Origin: Prevotella sp.
GTDB lineage: Bacteria; Bacteroidota; Bacteroidia; Bacteroidales; Bacteroidaceae
Assembly: GCA_017617615.1 (NCBI GenBank)
Contig: JAFZVV010000008.1
Coordinates: forward strand, 1 to 64,000
Direction: 5' to 3'
DNA length: 64,000 bases
Position 1 is the stretch's first letter. Every line of letters begins with the position of its first letter. Below, one piece after another: positions 54,001 to 61,873 of the stretch. The notes under the pieces are model-generated. The model saw only the letters and a program-made list of their open reading frames with translations. It was not told where the DNA came from and made no database searches. A program made the translations under genes and the position numbers.

Positions 54001-54277
54001 CGACCTCTACACCTCGTCGCGCTCCACAAGGTTCCTTACCAATGCCTCGTATCTCAACTTCCAGAGCTTTACCGTGGGCTACACGCTGCCCAAGTCAATC
54101 TGCCGTACCATCAAGCTCAACAAGATCCGCATCTATTGCCAGGGTGAGAACATCTACTTCTGGAGCAAACGTAAGGGCCTCGACCCACGCTACTCATTTG
54201 CTGGCACCAACTCGGGTGGTGTGAACGCTTACTCGCCTGCACGCACCATCATGGGTGGTATTCAGGTGTCATTCTAA
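51002..54277 (+). CDS. SusC/RagA family TonB-linked outer membrane transporter
   Basis: A 1091-residue outer membrane receptor. A signal peptide (KKLTLFFACLFLSTGLAFAQ) is followed by a carboxypeptidase-regulatory-like domain (KGTVVSEEDGEPVVGATILVVGT to SYVGMEPLEV), then DEVIVVAFGTQKRSSFTGS and the plug (LVGAVPGLQIRGSSG, SITVLKDAASAALYGARGAAGVILITTKKG), and a 22-strand barrel ending in GGIQVSF. A GTG 12 nt upstream is also in frame; I use the ATG. It imports a glycan or peptide captured by the SusD-like partner encoded next. Confidence 0.95.
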   Translation: MIKKLTLFFACLFLSTGLAFAQMAVKGTVVSEEDGEPVVGATILVVGTQTGTVTDVDGKFNLTMPSGKSILRISYVGMEPLEVSARPNMRIVLTSDQKALDEVIVVAFGTQKRSSFTGSAAVVGADELSQKITTNVADALVGAVPGLQIRGSSGQPGASQGSIHIRGIASMYADTDPLVIIDGAPYSGSLSNIPQDDIESITVLKDAASAALYGARGAAGVILITTKKGKSQEAIVNVDMKWGANSRAVQDYETITNPAQFLEVYYKQFYNYAVANGLDNAAANKWVNDRMITGQQWGLQYNPYTIPEGQYLIGLDGKLNPNATLGRAYTFGGETYYMLPDNWQDAAYHDGFRQEYNVNVSGGSTKSSFYASASYLNEDGIIDNSNYERFTGRLKADYQAKEWLRVGANVGFVHSNMEENPNFSVSSLGSNNMAYYTSMISPIYPLYVRTLDANGNPVIRTDQYGHKQYDYGVPSTNFPGNGTRLFLATGNPIGANQYNVAETIGNVFSGAFTIDIDFTSWLKFNSNNNINIGQSQGSIYGNPFYGPSASDNANIDKSTTNTMRQNYVQTLTFHKLFDKHDVQVMLGHEWYKTTTKYLQALATKGFSPDVPEINAFSNRYDSHSYTTEYNVEGWFGNALYNYDQKYFASVSYRRDASSRFHPDHRWGDFWSVGAAWMISKEAFMESTRSWIDELKLKVSIGQQGNDGIGNWAYTDLYSLSKGDTGMLPSFNRLGNEDITWETTTNFNVGIEWSFWRGRFTGNLDVYNKKVADQLFWLSIPESFGTRGYYGNLGDIRNTGVELVMSGDIIRAKNFLWNVTANLAHNTTKILKLPETKTKLNGGFRESHSGSNSSLWYEVGQPLYNIMLPEFAGLDENGQALYWQDTDLLQTDDAGNVTMSTTKPGKQRNEKTANWNMATYYAQGSTLPDVTGGFSTTVKIYDFDLSATFDFQIGGNLYDNRYQSLMTNVATSGNGQTYHKDVMNSWSLENTGSSIPRWQFNDLYTSSRSTRFLTNASYLNFQSFTVGYTLPKSICRTIKLNKIRIYCQGENIYFWSKRKGLDPRYSFAGTNSGGVNAYSPARTIMGGIQVSF

Positions 54278-54310
54278 TCAACATTATAAATTATATAAGG
54301 AAATTACAAT

Positions 54311-56002
54311 ATGAAAAAGATATTTTCCACAATGATGGTAGCAGCCTTGGTGTCGATGACATTCACTGGCTGTATTGAGGAGATAGACCCGCAGACCAGC
54401 ACGGTGACCGAGAAGCAGGCCAAGGAAGCACCGGGCGCTTTCGACAACTTCGTGGACAACCTCACGGGAAATCTCACCGGACAGTTCACCTATTCAGGAA
54501 GCAGCCATTATGTATTCGACTTTGGTTATCCTGCCTTCTTCCTCATTCGCGACGTGATGGGACAAGATATCGTGCCCGTGGGTACCAACAACTGGTTTGA
54601 TACCTGGTATCAGGATTTCGCCTATCTGGCACCCAACTATGCCCGCACGCAGTTCCCTTGGACGCTCTATTTCGGATGGATAAAAGACTGCAACACCGTC
54701 CTTACACTGGGTGAGTCTATCGATTATGCCCAGCCCACCGAGGGACGTGAGGCAGGTGTCGGCATCGCATACGCCCTCCGTGCCATGTATTATTTCGACA
54801 TGGTACGCATGTATGCCGCAGAGCCTTATATCGTGAACAAGCAGGCGCTCACAGTGCCCAAGGTAACGGAGGCTACAACCGTAGAACAGGTACAGCATAA
54901 TCCCCGTATGACATGGGATGAGGCCTTCGAGTTTATCCTCAAAGATCTCGACATGGCAGAGAATCTGCTGTCCAACTACAAGCGCAAAGATGTGTATACT
55001 CCCGACAAGAGTGTGGTATATGGCTTTAAAGCTCGTGTCTATCTGGAGAAGCAAGACTGGGCCAATGCAGAGAAGTATGCCAAGATGGCTCAGGAAGGCT
55101 ATACCATGATGAGCCAGGAGGAGTTCCTCAGCCGCGACTACGGCTTCAACTCACCCAACTCTTCTTGGATGTTCGGCGTGACCTTCAAGGACACCGATCC
55201 CAATATCGTGGAGAACGACGGCGACTCCTCATGGGGTAGCGTGATGATGCTCGAGAATGGCTTCGACTGCGGTTATGCCGCCAACTACGGTGGTCCTAAC
55301 GTCATCGACCGTCACCTCTATGAGACCATCCCTGAAACCGACTTCCGCAAGCAGTGCTGGGTGGACTTCGCTCTCGAGGAGTTGGTTGACCCCGACGCTG
55401 AGGAACTCCCCGCTGACTTGGTTGCCGGTCTGAGTGCCTACAGTGACTATCCAGAGCGTATCTATGCCGCTGGTGTGTCGAATGCCAGCTATGGACTGGG
55501 CGGACTGTCAGTGAAGTTCCGCAACCAGGCAGGAAAGGCCAACGTGAAATACGACGCTTGGGTGGTGGCAGTGCCCCTGATGCGTGTAGAGGAGATGAAA
55601 CTCATCGAGATTGAGGCTGCCGGTATGCAGAACGAGGCACGTGGTATCGAACTCCTTAACGAGTTTGCCAAGACCCGTGACCCGAATTACTTCTATGGCA
55701 CGCATAAGGATGCCTACTACAACACCTCCACTTCACAGTTCCAGAACGAGGTATGGTGGCAGCGCCGAGTAGAGCTTTGGGGCGAGGGCTTCGCAACCTT
55801 CGACATCAAGCGTCTCAACAAGGGTATTATCCGCTCTTATGCTGGTACCAATCACATTGAGGAGTGCCGTTTCAATGTAGAGGGCTGCCCCAACTGGATG
55901 GTATGGTGCTTCGTAAACACCGAGGCTCAGTACAATGAGTCATTGGTTGTGAACCCCAACCCTTTACGTCCCTCTGGCGACTCCGATGAATTCGTCTGGT
56001 AA
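54311..56002 (+). CDS. RagB/SusD family nutrient-binding lipoprotein
   Basis: A 563-residue surface lipoprotein. The signal peptide ends in a lipobox (MTFTGC, Cys at about residue 22). The SusD fold is a tetratricopeptide-rich helical scaffold; visible family motifs are AYALRAMYYFDMVRMYA, MTWDEAFEFILKDLDMAENLL, YGFKARVYLEKQDWANAEKYAK and WWQRRVELWGEGFATFDIKRL. It lids the SusC channel. The ligand is not deducible. Confidence 0.95.
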   Translation: MKKIFSTMMVAALVSMTFTGCIEEIDPQTSTVTEKQAKEAPGAFDNFVDNLTGNLTGQFTYSGSSHYVFDFGYPAFFLIRDVMGQDIVPVGTNNWFDTWYQDFAYLAPNYARTQFPWTLYFGWIKDCNTVLTLGESIDYAQPTEGREAGVGIAYALRAMYYFDMVRMYAAEPYIVNKQALTVPKVTEATTVEQVQHNPRMTWDEAFEFILKDLDMAENLLSNYKRKDVYTPDKSVVYGFKARVYLEKQDWANAEKYAKMAQEGYTMMSQEEFLSRDYGFNSPNSSWMFGVTFKDTDPNIVENDGDSSWGSVMMLENGFDCGYAANYGGPNVIDRHLYETIPETDFRKQCWVDFALEELVDPDAEELPADLVAGLSAYSDYPERIYAAGVSNASYGLGGLSVKFRNQAGKANVKYDAWVVAVPLMRVEEMKLIEIEAAGMQNEARGIELLNEFAKTRDPNYFYGTHKDAYYNTSTSQFQNEVWWQRRVELWGEGFATFDIKRLNKGIIRSYAGTNHIEECRFNVEGCPNWMVWCFVNTEAQYNESLVVNPNPLRPSGDSDEFVW

Positions 56003-56046
56003 TCAAGCTAAGTTATAACAAGGAAAACCAGTAAAAACATACAGAA

Positions 56047-57780
56047 ATGATGAAAAAATATTATTTTAACTTGTTCATTGCCTTGATGGCCATAGTGGGA
56101 TTCACCGCTTGCTCCAGCGACGACGATGACTACCAGTGGGCTACCGTCTCGGGCAATCAGGTATATTTCAGCAACAAGCTGCCCTCCAGCTATAACATTT
56201 CCAAGACCACCAATACCATCAACATTCCCATCAACCGCGTGAAGACCGATGATGCTCTTACCGTGAACCTGTCGCATAGTGATGACACGGGGTTCTTCAG
56301 AGTGCCTTCTACGGTAAACTTCGCTGCTGGTGAGTCGGTGGCCAACATCATCATCAGCTACGACCCTGAGGCAGTGGCGTATGATGAGAAACATACGGAT
56401 GTTATCAAAATCGCCGATGAGGATTATACCACCCTCTATGGTGCCTCTTCCTATTCGTTCTCGGCCATGATGCCTTCGCCTTACAAATCACTGGGTAAGG
56501 GAACCTACAAGGATTCGTTCTTTGGATACACCACTACCGTGGAGATTCAACAGAACACAGAGCAGACGAATGTGTTCCGCATCTTTGGCTGCTTCGGCCC
56601 AGTGAACGATGGTAACGCAGAAGAGTATCTGCAACTCACCATCCTGAAACCGGGCGACGTGGTGGCTGGTCAGACTGTGGAACAGGAAGGCCTCATCTAC
56701 TATGATGACACCAACACAGGTTATCACCATTCCACTTATGATGCCGACATCTTGGTATGCCATCCCTATGGATTCAACAGCACCAAGGACATCAGCATGT
56801 GGGGTTACAACCGTGTGCTGGAGTATCAGTCCGACGGAACACCCGGTGAGGTGCAGTTGGCACCATTCTACTACATGAATGGCGTAGGTGGATGGAACTA
56901 CTCTCAGAAAGATGGTGTCATCGACATCGTATTCCCGGGATTCGAGAAAAAAGACTATACCCTCGAGGTAGAGTATCTTGGCCGTCTCACCGATACTGAA
57001 GAGCAGGATTTTGCCCAAATGGCCATCAACATGGGCGCCGACCTGGAGTCGGTGAAGTATGCTGTCACCGAACTCAATGGTGATGTCAACGAGCTTTACG
57101 AAGGCATTGTCAATGGCACCGTCGAGGCTCCTGAGGTCACTTCCTCTTGTTCGGTGAACTGTCCGCTCGATGCAACGGGCACTTATTACTTCGTTGCCGT
57201 GGGCTATGCCGGTGGTGAGGAGAAAGTAGCCGTGGCAGAGACCATCCGCTTCAAGTCGAGCCATGAGTTCGCACCTACCTTCTCTCCCGTGGGAACAGGA
57301 ACTTATACTTATTCCCTGTTCTGGGAGGGTGATGATCCCGGCCTTGTTATCAGCAAGAGCAGTGCCGACAATACCTACAGGATTGGTAACTGGGGTGGTG
57401 GTACGAACTTCGAGTTCACCTGGGATCCCCAGACCAACCAATGTAAGGTGGCTGAGCAGTTCACTGGCTACACCCACTCTTCTTATGGCGATGTATTCGT
57501 GTCTGATTTACCATCCTATAGTGATGAGGCGACCTATGAGCAATTCCCCTGCTACTATGATCCTGCTACCAAGACCTTCACGTTCAATCTCATCTATTAT
57601 GTGAGCGCAGGCTACTTCGGCATGGGACCTGAAACCTTCACCGTGGAGTGGGATAGCGCAGCTGCAGCACCCGCTGCTAAAGTGAAGAAGTACATGAACT
57701 ATATTCATACTTCTATTCCCAAGACGATGGTGAAGACCAAGGGTTGGGCTAACTTCACAAAAGAGAGAAAAGCTTTCTAA
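56047..57780 (+). CDS. surface lipoprotein of the susCD locus
   Basis: A 577-residue lipoprotein, in the place where SusE- or SusF-like proteins usually sit. The signal peptide ends in FTAC (Cys at about 22) followed by SSDDDD, an acidic stretch typical of surface lipoprotein export in Bacteroidetes. Two or more beta-sandwich domains follow: a Calx-beta-like start (TNTINIPINRVKTDDALTV), and later repeats such as GKGTYKDSFFGYTTTVEI and GTGTYTYSLFWEGDD. No catalytic motif is recognised. ATG at 56050 is an alternative start. Confidence 0.8.
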   Translation: MMKKYYFNLFIALMAIVGFTACSSDDDDYQWATVSGNQVYFSNKLPSSYNISKTTNTINIPINRVKTDDALTVNLSHSDDTGFFRVPSTVNFAAGESVANIIISYDPEAVAYDEKHTDVIKIADEDYTTLYGASSYSFSAMMPSPYKSLGKGTYKDSFFGYTTTVEIQQNTEQTNVFRIFGCFGPVNDGNAEEYLQLTILKPGDVVAGQTVEQEGLIYYDDTNTGYHHSTYDADILVCHPYGFNSTKDISMWGYNRVLEYQSDGTPGEVQLAPFYYMNGVGGWNYSQKDGVIDIVFPGFEKKDYTLEVEYLGRLTDTEEQDFAQMAINMGADLESVKYAVTELNGDVNELYEGIVNGTVEAPEVTSSCSVNCPLDATGTYYFVAVGYAGGEEKVAVAETIRFKSSHEFAPTFSPVGTGTYTYSLFWEGDDPGLVISKSSADNTYRIGNWGGGTNFEFTWDPQTNQCKVAEQFTGYTHSSYGDVFVSDLPSYSDEATYEQFPCYYDPATKTFTFNLIYYVSAGYFGMGPETFTVEWDSAAAAPAAKVKKYMNYIHTSIPKTMVKTKGWANFTKERKAF

Positions 57781-57802
57781 TGAAGTAGGAATAATCAATA
57801 AC

Positions 57803-57831
57803 AAAAAGAGCCCCAGGCGGGGCTCTTTTTG
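57803..57831. terminator. bidirectional terminator between the susCD locus and pyrH
   Basis: AGAGCCCC-AGGC-GGGGCTCT with an A-run before it and a T-run after it, so it can end both convergent transcripts. Confidence 0.92.
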
Positions 57832-57879
57832 TGTATTTAGGGGAGGTTAAGGTTCTTAAGGTTCTTAGCTTTATGGCCT

Positions 57880-58590
57880 TTAACTGTGCACGTAGGTGCC
57901 GATAGGCTCGCCGTCGATGACCTTTTTCAGGTTGCCTACTACATCCATGTTGAAGACATAGATGGGAAGGTTGTTGTCGTTGCACATCACCACTGCGGAG
58001 AGATCCATCACCTTCAGGTTGCGCTCCAGGATTTCCTCGTAGGTGATATCATCGAATTTCGTTGCGGTGGGGTCTTTCTCTGGGTCGGCGGTGTAGATGC
58101 CATCGACGCGTGTGCCCTTGAGCATCACGTCGGCTTCTATCTCCACACCACGGAGCGATGAGCCGGTATCGGTGGTGAAGTAGGGCTGTCCGGTACCTGC
58201 GGAGAAGATGCACACCTTGCCGTTCTCCATCTCCTCGATGGCCTTCCATTTGCTGTAGAACTCACCGATAGGCTCCATGCGGATGGCGGTGAGCACCTTG
58301 TTGGCTACTCCCTCAGCGGTGAGTGCCGAACTCAGTGCCAGTGCGTTGATGACGGTGGCGAGCATGCCCATTTGGTCGCCTTTCACACGGTCGAAACCCT
58401 GTGCCGACCCTTTCAGTCCGCGGAAGATGTTACCACCGCCGATGACGATGCCGATTTCCACACCCATGTCGTGCACCTCTTTGATCTGCTGGGCATATTC
58501 TGCCAGACGCTCCGGGTCGATGCCGTGACCCTGTTTACCCATGAGGCTCTCGCCACTGAGTTTCAGAAGTATTCTCTTGAATCTTGCCAT
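57880..58590 (-). CDS. pyrH: UMP kinase
   Basis: A 236-residue amino-acid-kinase-fold enzyme that phosphorylates UMP to UDP. Motifs are RILLKLSGESLMG, VIGGGNIFRG, DQMGMLATVINALAL, and GTGQPYFTTDTGSSLRGVE-like nucleotide site, and LSAVVMCNDNNLPIYVFNM. Length and end (GEPIGTYVHS) are standard for Bacteroidetes. Confidence 0.97.
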   Translation of the reverse strand: MARFKRILLKLSGESLMGKQGHGIDPERLAEYAQQIKEVHDMGVEIGIVIGGGNIFRGLKGSAQGFDRVKGDQMGMLATVINALALSSALTAEGVANKVLTAIRMEPIGEFYSKWKAIEEMENGKVCIFSAGTGQPYFTTDTGSSLRGVEIEADVMLKGTRVDGIYTADPEKDPTATKFDDITYEEILERNLKVMDLSAVVMCNDNNLPIYVFNMDVVGNLKKVIDGEPIGTYVHS

Positions 58591-58604
58591 AGTTGTTGTT
58601 TTAT

Positions 58605-58632
58605 ATTTGAGGTTTGAGATTTTTGATTTGAG
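58605..58632. repeat. TTTGAGGTTTGAGATT string before pyrH
   Basis: A short repeat of the family seen in the opposite orientation at 16159 and in the same orientation at 50600. It lies in the leader region of pyrH. Confidence 0.6.
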
Positions 58633-58800
58633 ACGTCGTGCAAGCCGAGGGCAGACGAAAGCTCGCTTTCAGTATGCTGAGGCGCGGCCGATGTTCAAGC
58701 GAAGCTTAATTTTCAAACGTCGTGCAAGCCGAGGGCAGACGAAAGCTCGCTTTCAGTATGCTGAGGCGCGGCCGATGTTCAAGCGAAGCTTAATCTTCAA
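58633..58800. repeat. 84-bp tandem duplication
   Basis: Two copies, 58633-58716 and 58717-58800, differ by one base near the ends (TAATTTTCAA against TAATCTTCAA). Each contains CGTGCAAGCCGAGGGCAGAC, TATGCTGAGGCGCGGCCGAT and CAAGCGAAGCTTAAT. A TTCAATATTCAATTTTCAA string follows. The copies fill the gap between the YraN-family gene and pyrH. Confidence 0.92.
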
Positions 58801-58810
58801 TATTCAATTT

Positions 58811-59182
58811 TCAATATAATGGAGCATCAAAAGCATCTTCGATGTGCTCTATTTGTGCTTCCTGCCCGTTGCCCACCACGGAGATGATGTCGAAGCGTAC
58901 GTCGCACATCACGTGGTAGCGCTGAATATAGGCATTGGCGGCTGCAGCGAGGTTGCGCATCTTACGCCAGTCGACGGCCTCTTCGGGCTGCACATAATCA
59001 GTGTCGCGCCGTGTCTTCACCTCTACAATCACCAGAACGTCGCCATCGGGGGAGAGGGCGATGAGGTCGAGGTCGCGGTGCCCTAACTTCCAGTTGCGGT
59101 GGCAGATGGAATAGCCTTTCTTTGTGAGGTATTCTTCCGCCTTGCGCTCTCCCCATCGTCCGAGGTCGTTGTGTGATGCCAT
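58811..59182 (-). CDS. YraN (UPF0102) family protein
   Basis: A 123-residue protein of the UPF0102/YraN family, a small PDDEXK-like fold related to Holliday-junction resolvases. LGRWGERKAEEYLTKKGY is the family start, followed by HRDLDLIALSPDGDVLVIVEVKTRR, where D...EVK are the predicted metal site, and an R-D/V-FDIISV motif near the end. The biological role is unknown. A hairpin-rich leader precedes it. Confidence 0.94.
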   Translation of the reverse strand: MASHNDLGRWGERKAEEYLTKKGYSICHRNWKLGHRDLDLIALSPDGDVLVIVEVKTRRDTDYVQPEEAVDWRKMRNLAAAANAYIQRYHVMCDVRFDIISVVGNGQEAQIEHIEDAFDAPLY

Positions 59183-59251
59183 TGTTTGTGCGTGGTTTGT
59201 GTCTTTTTAGGTTCCTAATGCATATAGACCTTGTGTTTAGGCCTTTCTTTT

Positions 59252-59291
59252 GCTTCTGGCGTCCTGGCGCTCTGAGCGCCTCTTCAGAAGC
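59252..59291 (-). promoter_or_regulatory. nested hairpin in the leader of the YraN gene
   Basis: GCTTCTG/CAGAAGC encloses GGCGCT/AGCGCC. It starts right at the predicted 5' end of a minus-strand transcript. Confidence 0.45.
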
Positions 59292-59299
59292 CAAAATTA
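59292..59299 (-). promoter_or_regulatory. -7 box for the YraN gene
   Basis: The minus strand reads TAATTTTG. No TTTG -33 box is found at the right spacing. Confidence 0.4.
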
Positions 59300-59339
59300 G
59301 TTTTTTTTTCTGAAACCATGAAATAAAATGCCTGATGAT

Positions 59340-59370
59340 TTTGCTTTTTCATGGATTTGCGCTATATTTG
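59340..59370 (+). promoter_or_regulatory. consensus promoter for tadA
   Basis: TTTG at 59340-59343, a 19-nt spacer and TATATTTG at 59363-59370. The ATG at 59420 is 49 nt downstream. Confidence 0.75.
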
Positions 59371-59419
59371 GCTTCATGAGCTTATTGCTCCCTGACAACC
59401 GCAAGTAAAGTACAGCGAC

Positions 59420-59884
59420 ATGAAACAACCTTCAGAACCCCCTTCGCAGCAGCAGACGGACGAGATGATGATGCGCAAGGCATTGGCAGAGGCAGAACAG
59501 GCACGCGCAGAAGGCGAAATTCCCATCGGTGCCGTGGTGGTGTGCCACGACAAGGTGATAGCACGTGCCCACAACCTCACGGAGACCTTACACGACGTGA
59601 CGGCGCACGCCGAGATGCAAGCCATCACTTCTGCCGCCAACTTGCTCAACGGCAAATACCTCAACGAATGTACGCTCTACGTCACCGTAGAGCCGTGTGT
59701 GATGTGTGCCGGTGCCCTGGGATGGGCACAGGTGCCACGTGTGGTCTATGGCGCCCCCGACGAGAAGAGGGGCTTTCGTGCCTTTGCCCCACGTGCCCTC
59801 CATCCTCGTTGTACCATCGTAGGCGGTGTCCTCGAAGAGGAGTGCCGCCAGCTCATGCAAGATTTCTTCAAGCAGAAGAGATAG
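59420..59884 (+). CDS. tadA: tRNA-specific adenosine deaminase
   Basis: A 154-residue zinc deaminase converting the wobble adenosine of tRNA to inosine. The catalytic HAEMQAI and zinc-binding PCVMCAGAL motifs are intact, preceded by MRKALAEAEQARAEGEIPIGAVVV. Family length is about 150-170. It has its own promoter and lies upstream of a hairpin terminator. Confidence 0.95.
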   Translation: MKQPSEPPSQQQTDEMMMRKALAEAEQARAEGEIPIGAVVVCHDKVIARAHNLTETLHDVTAHAEMQAITSAANLLNGKYLNECTLYVTVEPCVMCAGALGWAQVPRVVYGAPDEKRGFRAFAPRALHPRCTIVGGVLEEECRQLMQDFFKQKR

Positions 59885-59889
59885 TTTTT

Positions 59890-59938
59890 TATAGTGCCTA
59901 TAGGAACTATAGATACTATAGATACTATAGGCACTATA
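59890..59938. repeat. AT-rich palindrome with ATACTATAG repeats
   Basis: TATAGTGCCTATAG (59890-59903) and CTATAGGCACTATA (59925-59938) are perfect 14-bp inverted arms around CTATAGATACTATAGATA. More ATACTATAG-like strings follow to 59957. Confidence 0.85.
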
Positions 59939-59959
59939 AGTTACTATAGTATCTATAAT

Positions 59960-59998
59960 AACAACAATCCCCTGGCATCGAGCCAGGGGATTGTTGTT
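59960..59998. terminator. terminator between tadA and the OB-fold lipoprotein
   Basis: AACAACAATCCCCTGGC pairs perfectly with GCCAGGGGATTGTTGTT around ATCGA, a 17-bp stem, usable by both convergent transcripts. Confidence 0.92.
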
Positions 59999-60018
59999 TC
60001 TAAAAAAGCAGGTAAGGT

Positions 60019-61800
60019 TTATGGCTTGGTGCCAATGCTTGTGCCGTTGATTTCGGCATATTTCACGGTCTTGATACCTGTCGTTCCGAAGTATTTCTCG
60101 ATGTTGCCATTGAGAAGCACTTGCTTGCCCAAGTTGCCGGGATTGTCTTGCAGGTTGAGGCCTGTGCGCACGGCGCCTGAAGGCAGCTGTACGGGCATAC
60201 AGTTGCTCACGTTCGTCTCGGAGGGTGAATCAGCGATGAGGAGGTTGGTCTTCACGTCGCATCCATCGGCGGTGAAGTGTGCACCATCGGCGAGCACCTG
60301 TCCTGATACATAACCTACAATATAGGCTTTCACATACACTTCAGTGCCTGAGCCTGCTGCCACGGCAGAAGAAACGGTGTAGGGGTTGCTGTAACTTCCT
60401 GCATCGCCGGTGTCACCACCGCCGCCACCACCGCTACCGCCGTCTTCGGTCTTGCCGTTGAGCGAGTAGAGGTATGCCTTGCCTGCCACTGTTTCTGGTG
60501 TGTTGCCGCGGTAATTCATCAGCTGACCATACACAATGACCTCGTCACCGACCTTGATGTCGGTTTGGCCAGCCTCGTATTTCTTATTGCCCAGATAAAG
60601 GATGCGGAAGCAGTAGAACTCGCCATTCTCCGTTCCGTCTTCAGAGATATAGAAGGATGCGTTGCCATAGGTGCCGCCTTCGGTGAAGGTGCCTTTGTTT
60701 GCGATGCGTGAAATCTTGCCTTTTACATAGACGTCGCCTGTCGTTTCGTAAACATCGTTGCTCGTCCAAGTAAGATTTTTCACTGCTTCAGCTGCACCTA
60801 ATGGATTATACGGGTCATTGAGTGTTCCTGAACCCTTTGCTCCACCGGTGTCGCCACCGCCGCCGCCACCGCCTTCGGTCTTGCCGTTGAGCGAGTAGAG
60901 ATATGCTTTGCCTGCCACTGTCTCTGGTGTGTTGCCGCGGTAATTCATCAGCTGACCGCATATAATGACCTCGTCGCCGACCTTGATGTCGGTCTTGCCA
61001 GCCTCGAACTTCTTGTTACCCAGATACAGGATGCGGAAGCAGTAGAACTCGCCATTCTGAGTGCCATCTTCAGAGATATAGAAGGATGCGTTGCCATAGT
61101 TGCCGCCTTCAGTGAAGGTGCCTTTGTCTGCGATGCGTGAAATCTTGCCTTTTACATAGACGTCGCCTGTCGTTTCGTATACATCGTTGCTCGTCCAAGT
61201 AAGATTTTTCACAGCATTTGCAGCGCCTGCCGGATTATACGGGTCGTCTAATGTACCTGAGCCCTTGGCTTCACCAGTGGTGCCACCACCGCCGCTGTCT
61301 CCGCCCTCACTCTTGCCGTTGAGTGAGTAGAGGAAGGCTTTGTTCTGTTGAGTCTCCAGCGTACCGTTATAGTTGACTACCTTACCGCAGACAATGACCT
61401 CGTCGCCTTCTTTGAGCACATCACCCGAGGTATACTTCTTGTTGCCCAGATAGAGTGCGCGGTAAATCAGGAAGGTCACTTTGCTTGTGCCGTCGTCGGA
61501 GATGCTGAAGGTGGCGTTGCCATACTGTGTGGTGTAGTTCTCACGGATACTGGCCACCTTGCCTTTGATGTAGACGTTTTGCTGGCTTTCCTCACCCACT
61601 TGCAGTTGTTGGGCAAACTCAATGGCTGCTGCCACGTTATAGGGGTCGGCCTGGGTTCCGCTGCCGGCAGGGTCGACAGTCTGCTCAGGAGTGGGGTCGT
61701 CGGGCGTAGGCAGGTCGAAGGGCGCAGGCACGTCTTCGCAGCTCGCCAAGAACATGGCTGTCATAGCCATGACAAAGAATGAATAAAATAGCTTTTTCAT
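60019..61800 (-). CDS. lipoprotein with tandem OB-fold-like domains
   Basis: A 593-residue lipoprotein (lipobox LASC, Cys at about 21) followed by PAPFDLPTPDDPTPEQ. Three domains of about 140 residues follow, each starting near DPYN(V/P)A and containing DVYVKGKISRI or NVYIKGKVASI, ...NASFYISEDGT and LYLGNKK, joined by Gly-rich linkers. A fourth, different domain (about 505-593) has VYVKAYIVGYVSGQV and LIADSPSETNVSNCMPVQLP, like DUF6359. The second and third are nearly identical. These look like OB-type beta-barrels; the function is unknown. It is the last gene behind a TonB-dependent receptor. Confidence 0.82.
   Translation of the reverse strand: MKKLFYSFFVMAMTAMFLASCEDVPAPFDLPTPDDPTPEQTVDPAGSGTQADPYNVAAAIEFAQQLQVGEESQQNVYIKGKVASIRENYTTQYGNATFSISDDGTSKVTFLIYRALYLGNKKYTSGDVLKEGDEVIVCGKVVNYNGTLETQQNKAFLYSLNGKSEGGDSGGGGTTGEAKGSGTLDDPYNPAGAANAVKNLTWTSNDVYETTGDVYVKGKISRIADKGTFTEGGNYGNASFYISEDGTQNGEFYCFRILYLGNKKFEAGKTDIKVGDEVIICGQLMNYRGNTPETVAGKAYLYSLNGKTEGGGGGGGDTGGAKGSGTLNDPYNPLGAAEAVKNLTWTSNDVYETTGDVYVKGKISRIANKGTFTEGGTYGNASFYISEDGTENGEFYCFRILYLGNKKYEAGQTDIKVGDEVIVYGQLMNYRGNTPETVAGKAYLYSLNGKTEDGGSGGGGGGDTGDAGSYSNPYTVSSAVAAGSGTEVYVKAYIVGYVSGQVLADGAHFTADGCDVKTNLLIADSPSETNVSNCMPVQLPSGAVRTGLNLQDNPGNLGKQVLLNGNIEKYFGTTGIKTVKYAEINGTSIGTKP
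60446..61290 (-). repeat. 429-bp intragenic repeat in the OB-fold lipoprotein
   Basis: TCGGTCTTGCCGTTGAGCGA at 60446 recurs at 60875, a 429-bp (143-codon) period. The two copies are almost identical; a third, more diverged copy starts near 61308. Confidence 0.85.
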
Positions 61801-61873
61801 GTTTATGTCGTTTTTTGTTTTTTGTTATCTTGGAATGCTTAAGGTTTTCCTGGGTATCCCGGATTTCCCGGTT

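Noticed and set aside
59890..59957. MITE or IS end
   Set aside because: It has no target duplication that I can see and no transposase; the arms are only 14 bp and the core is simple repeat.
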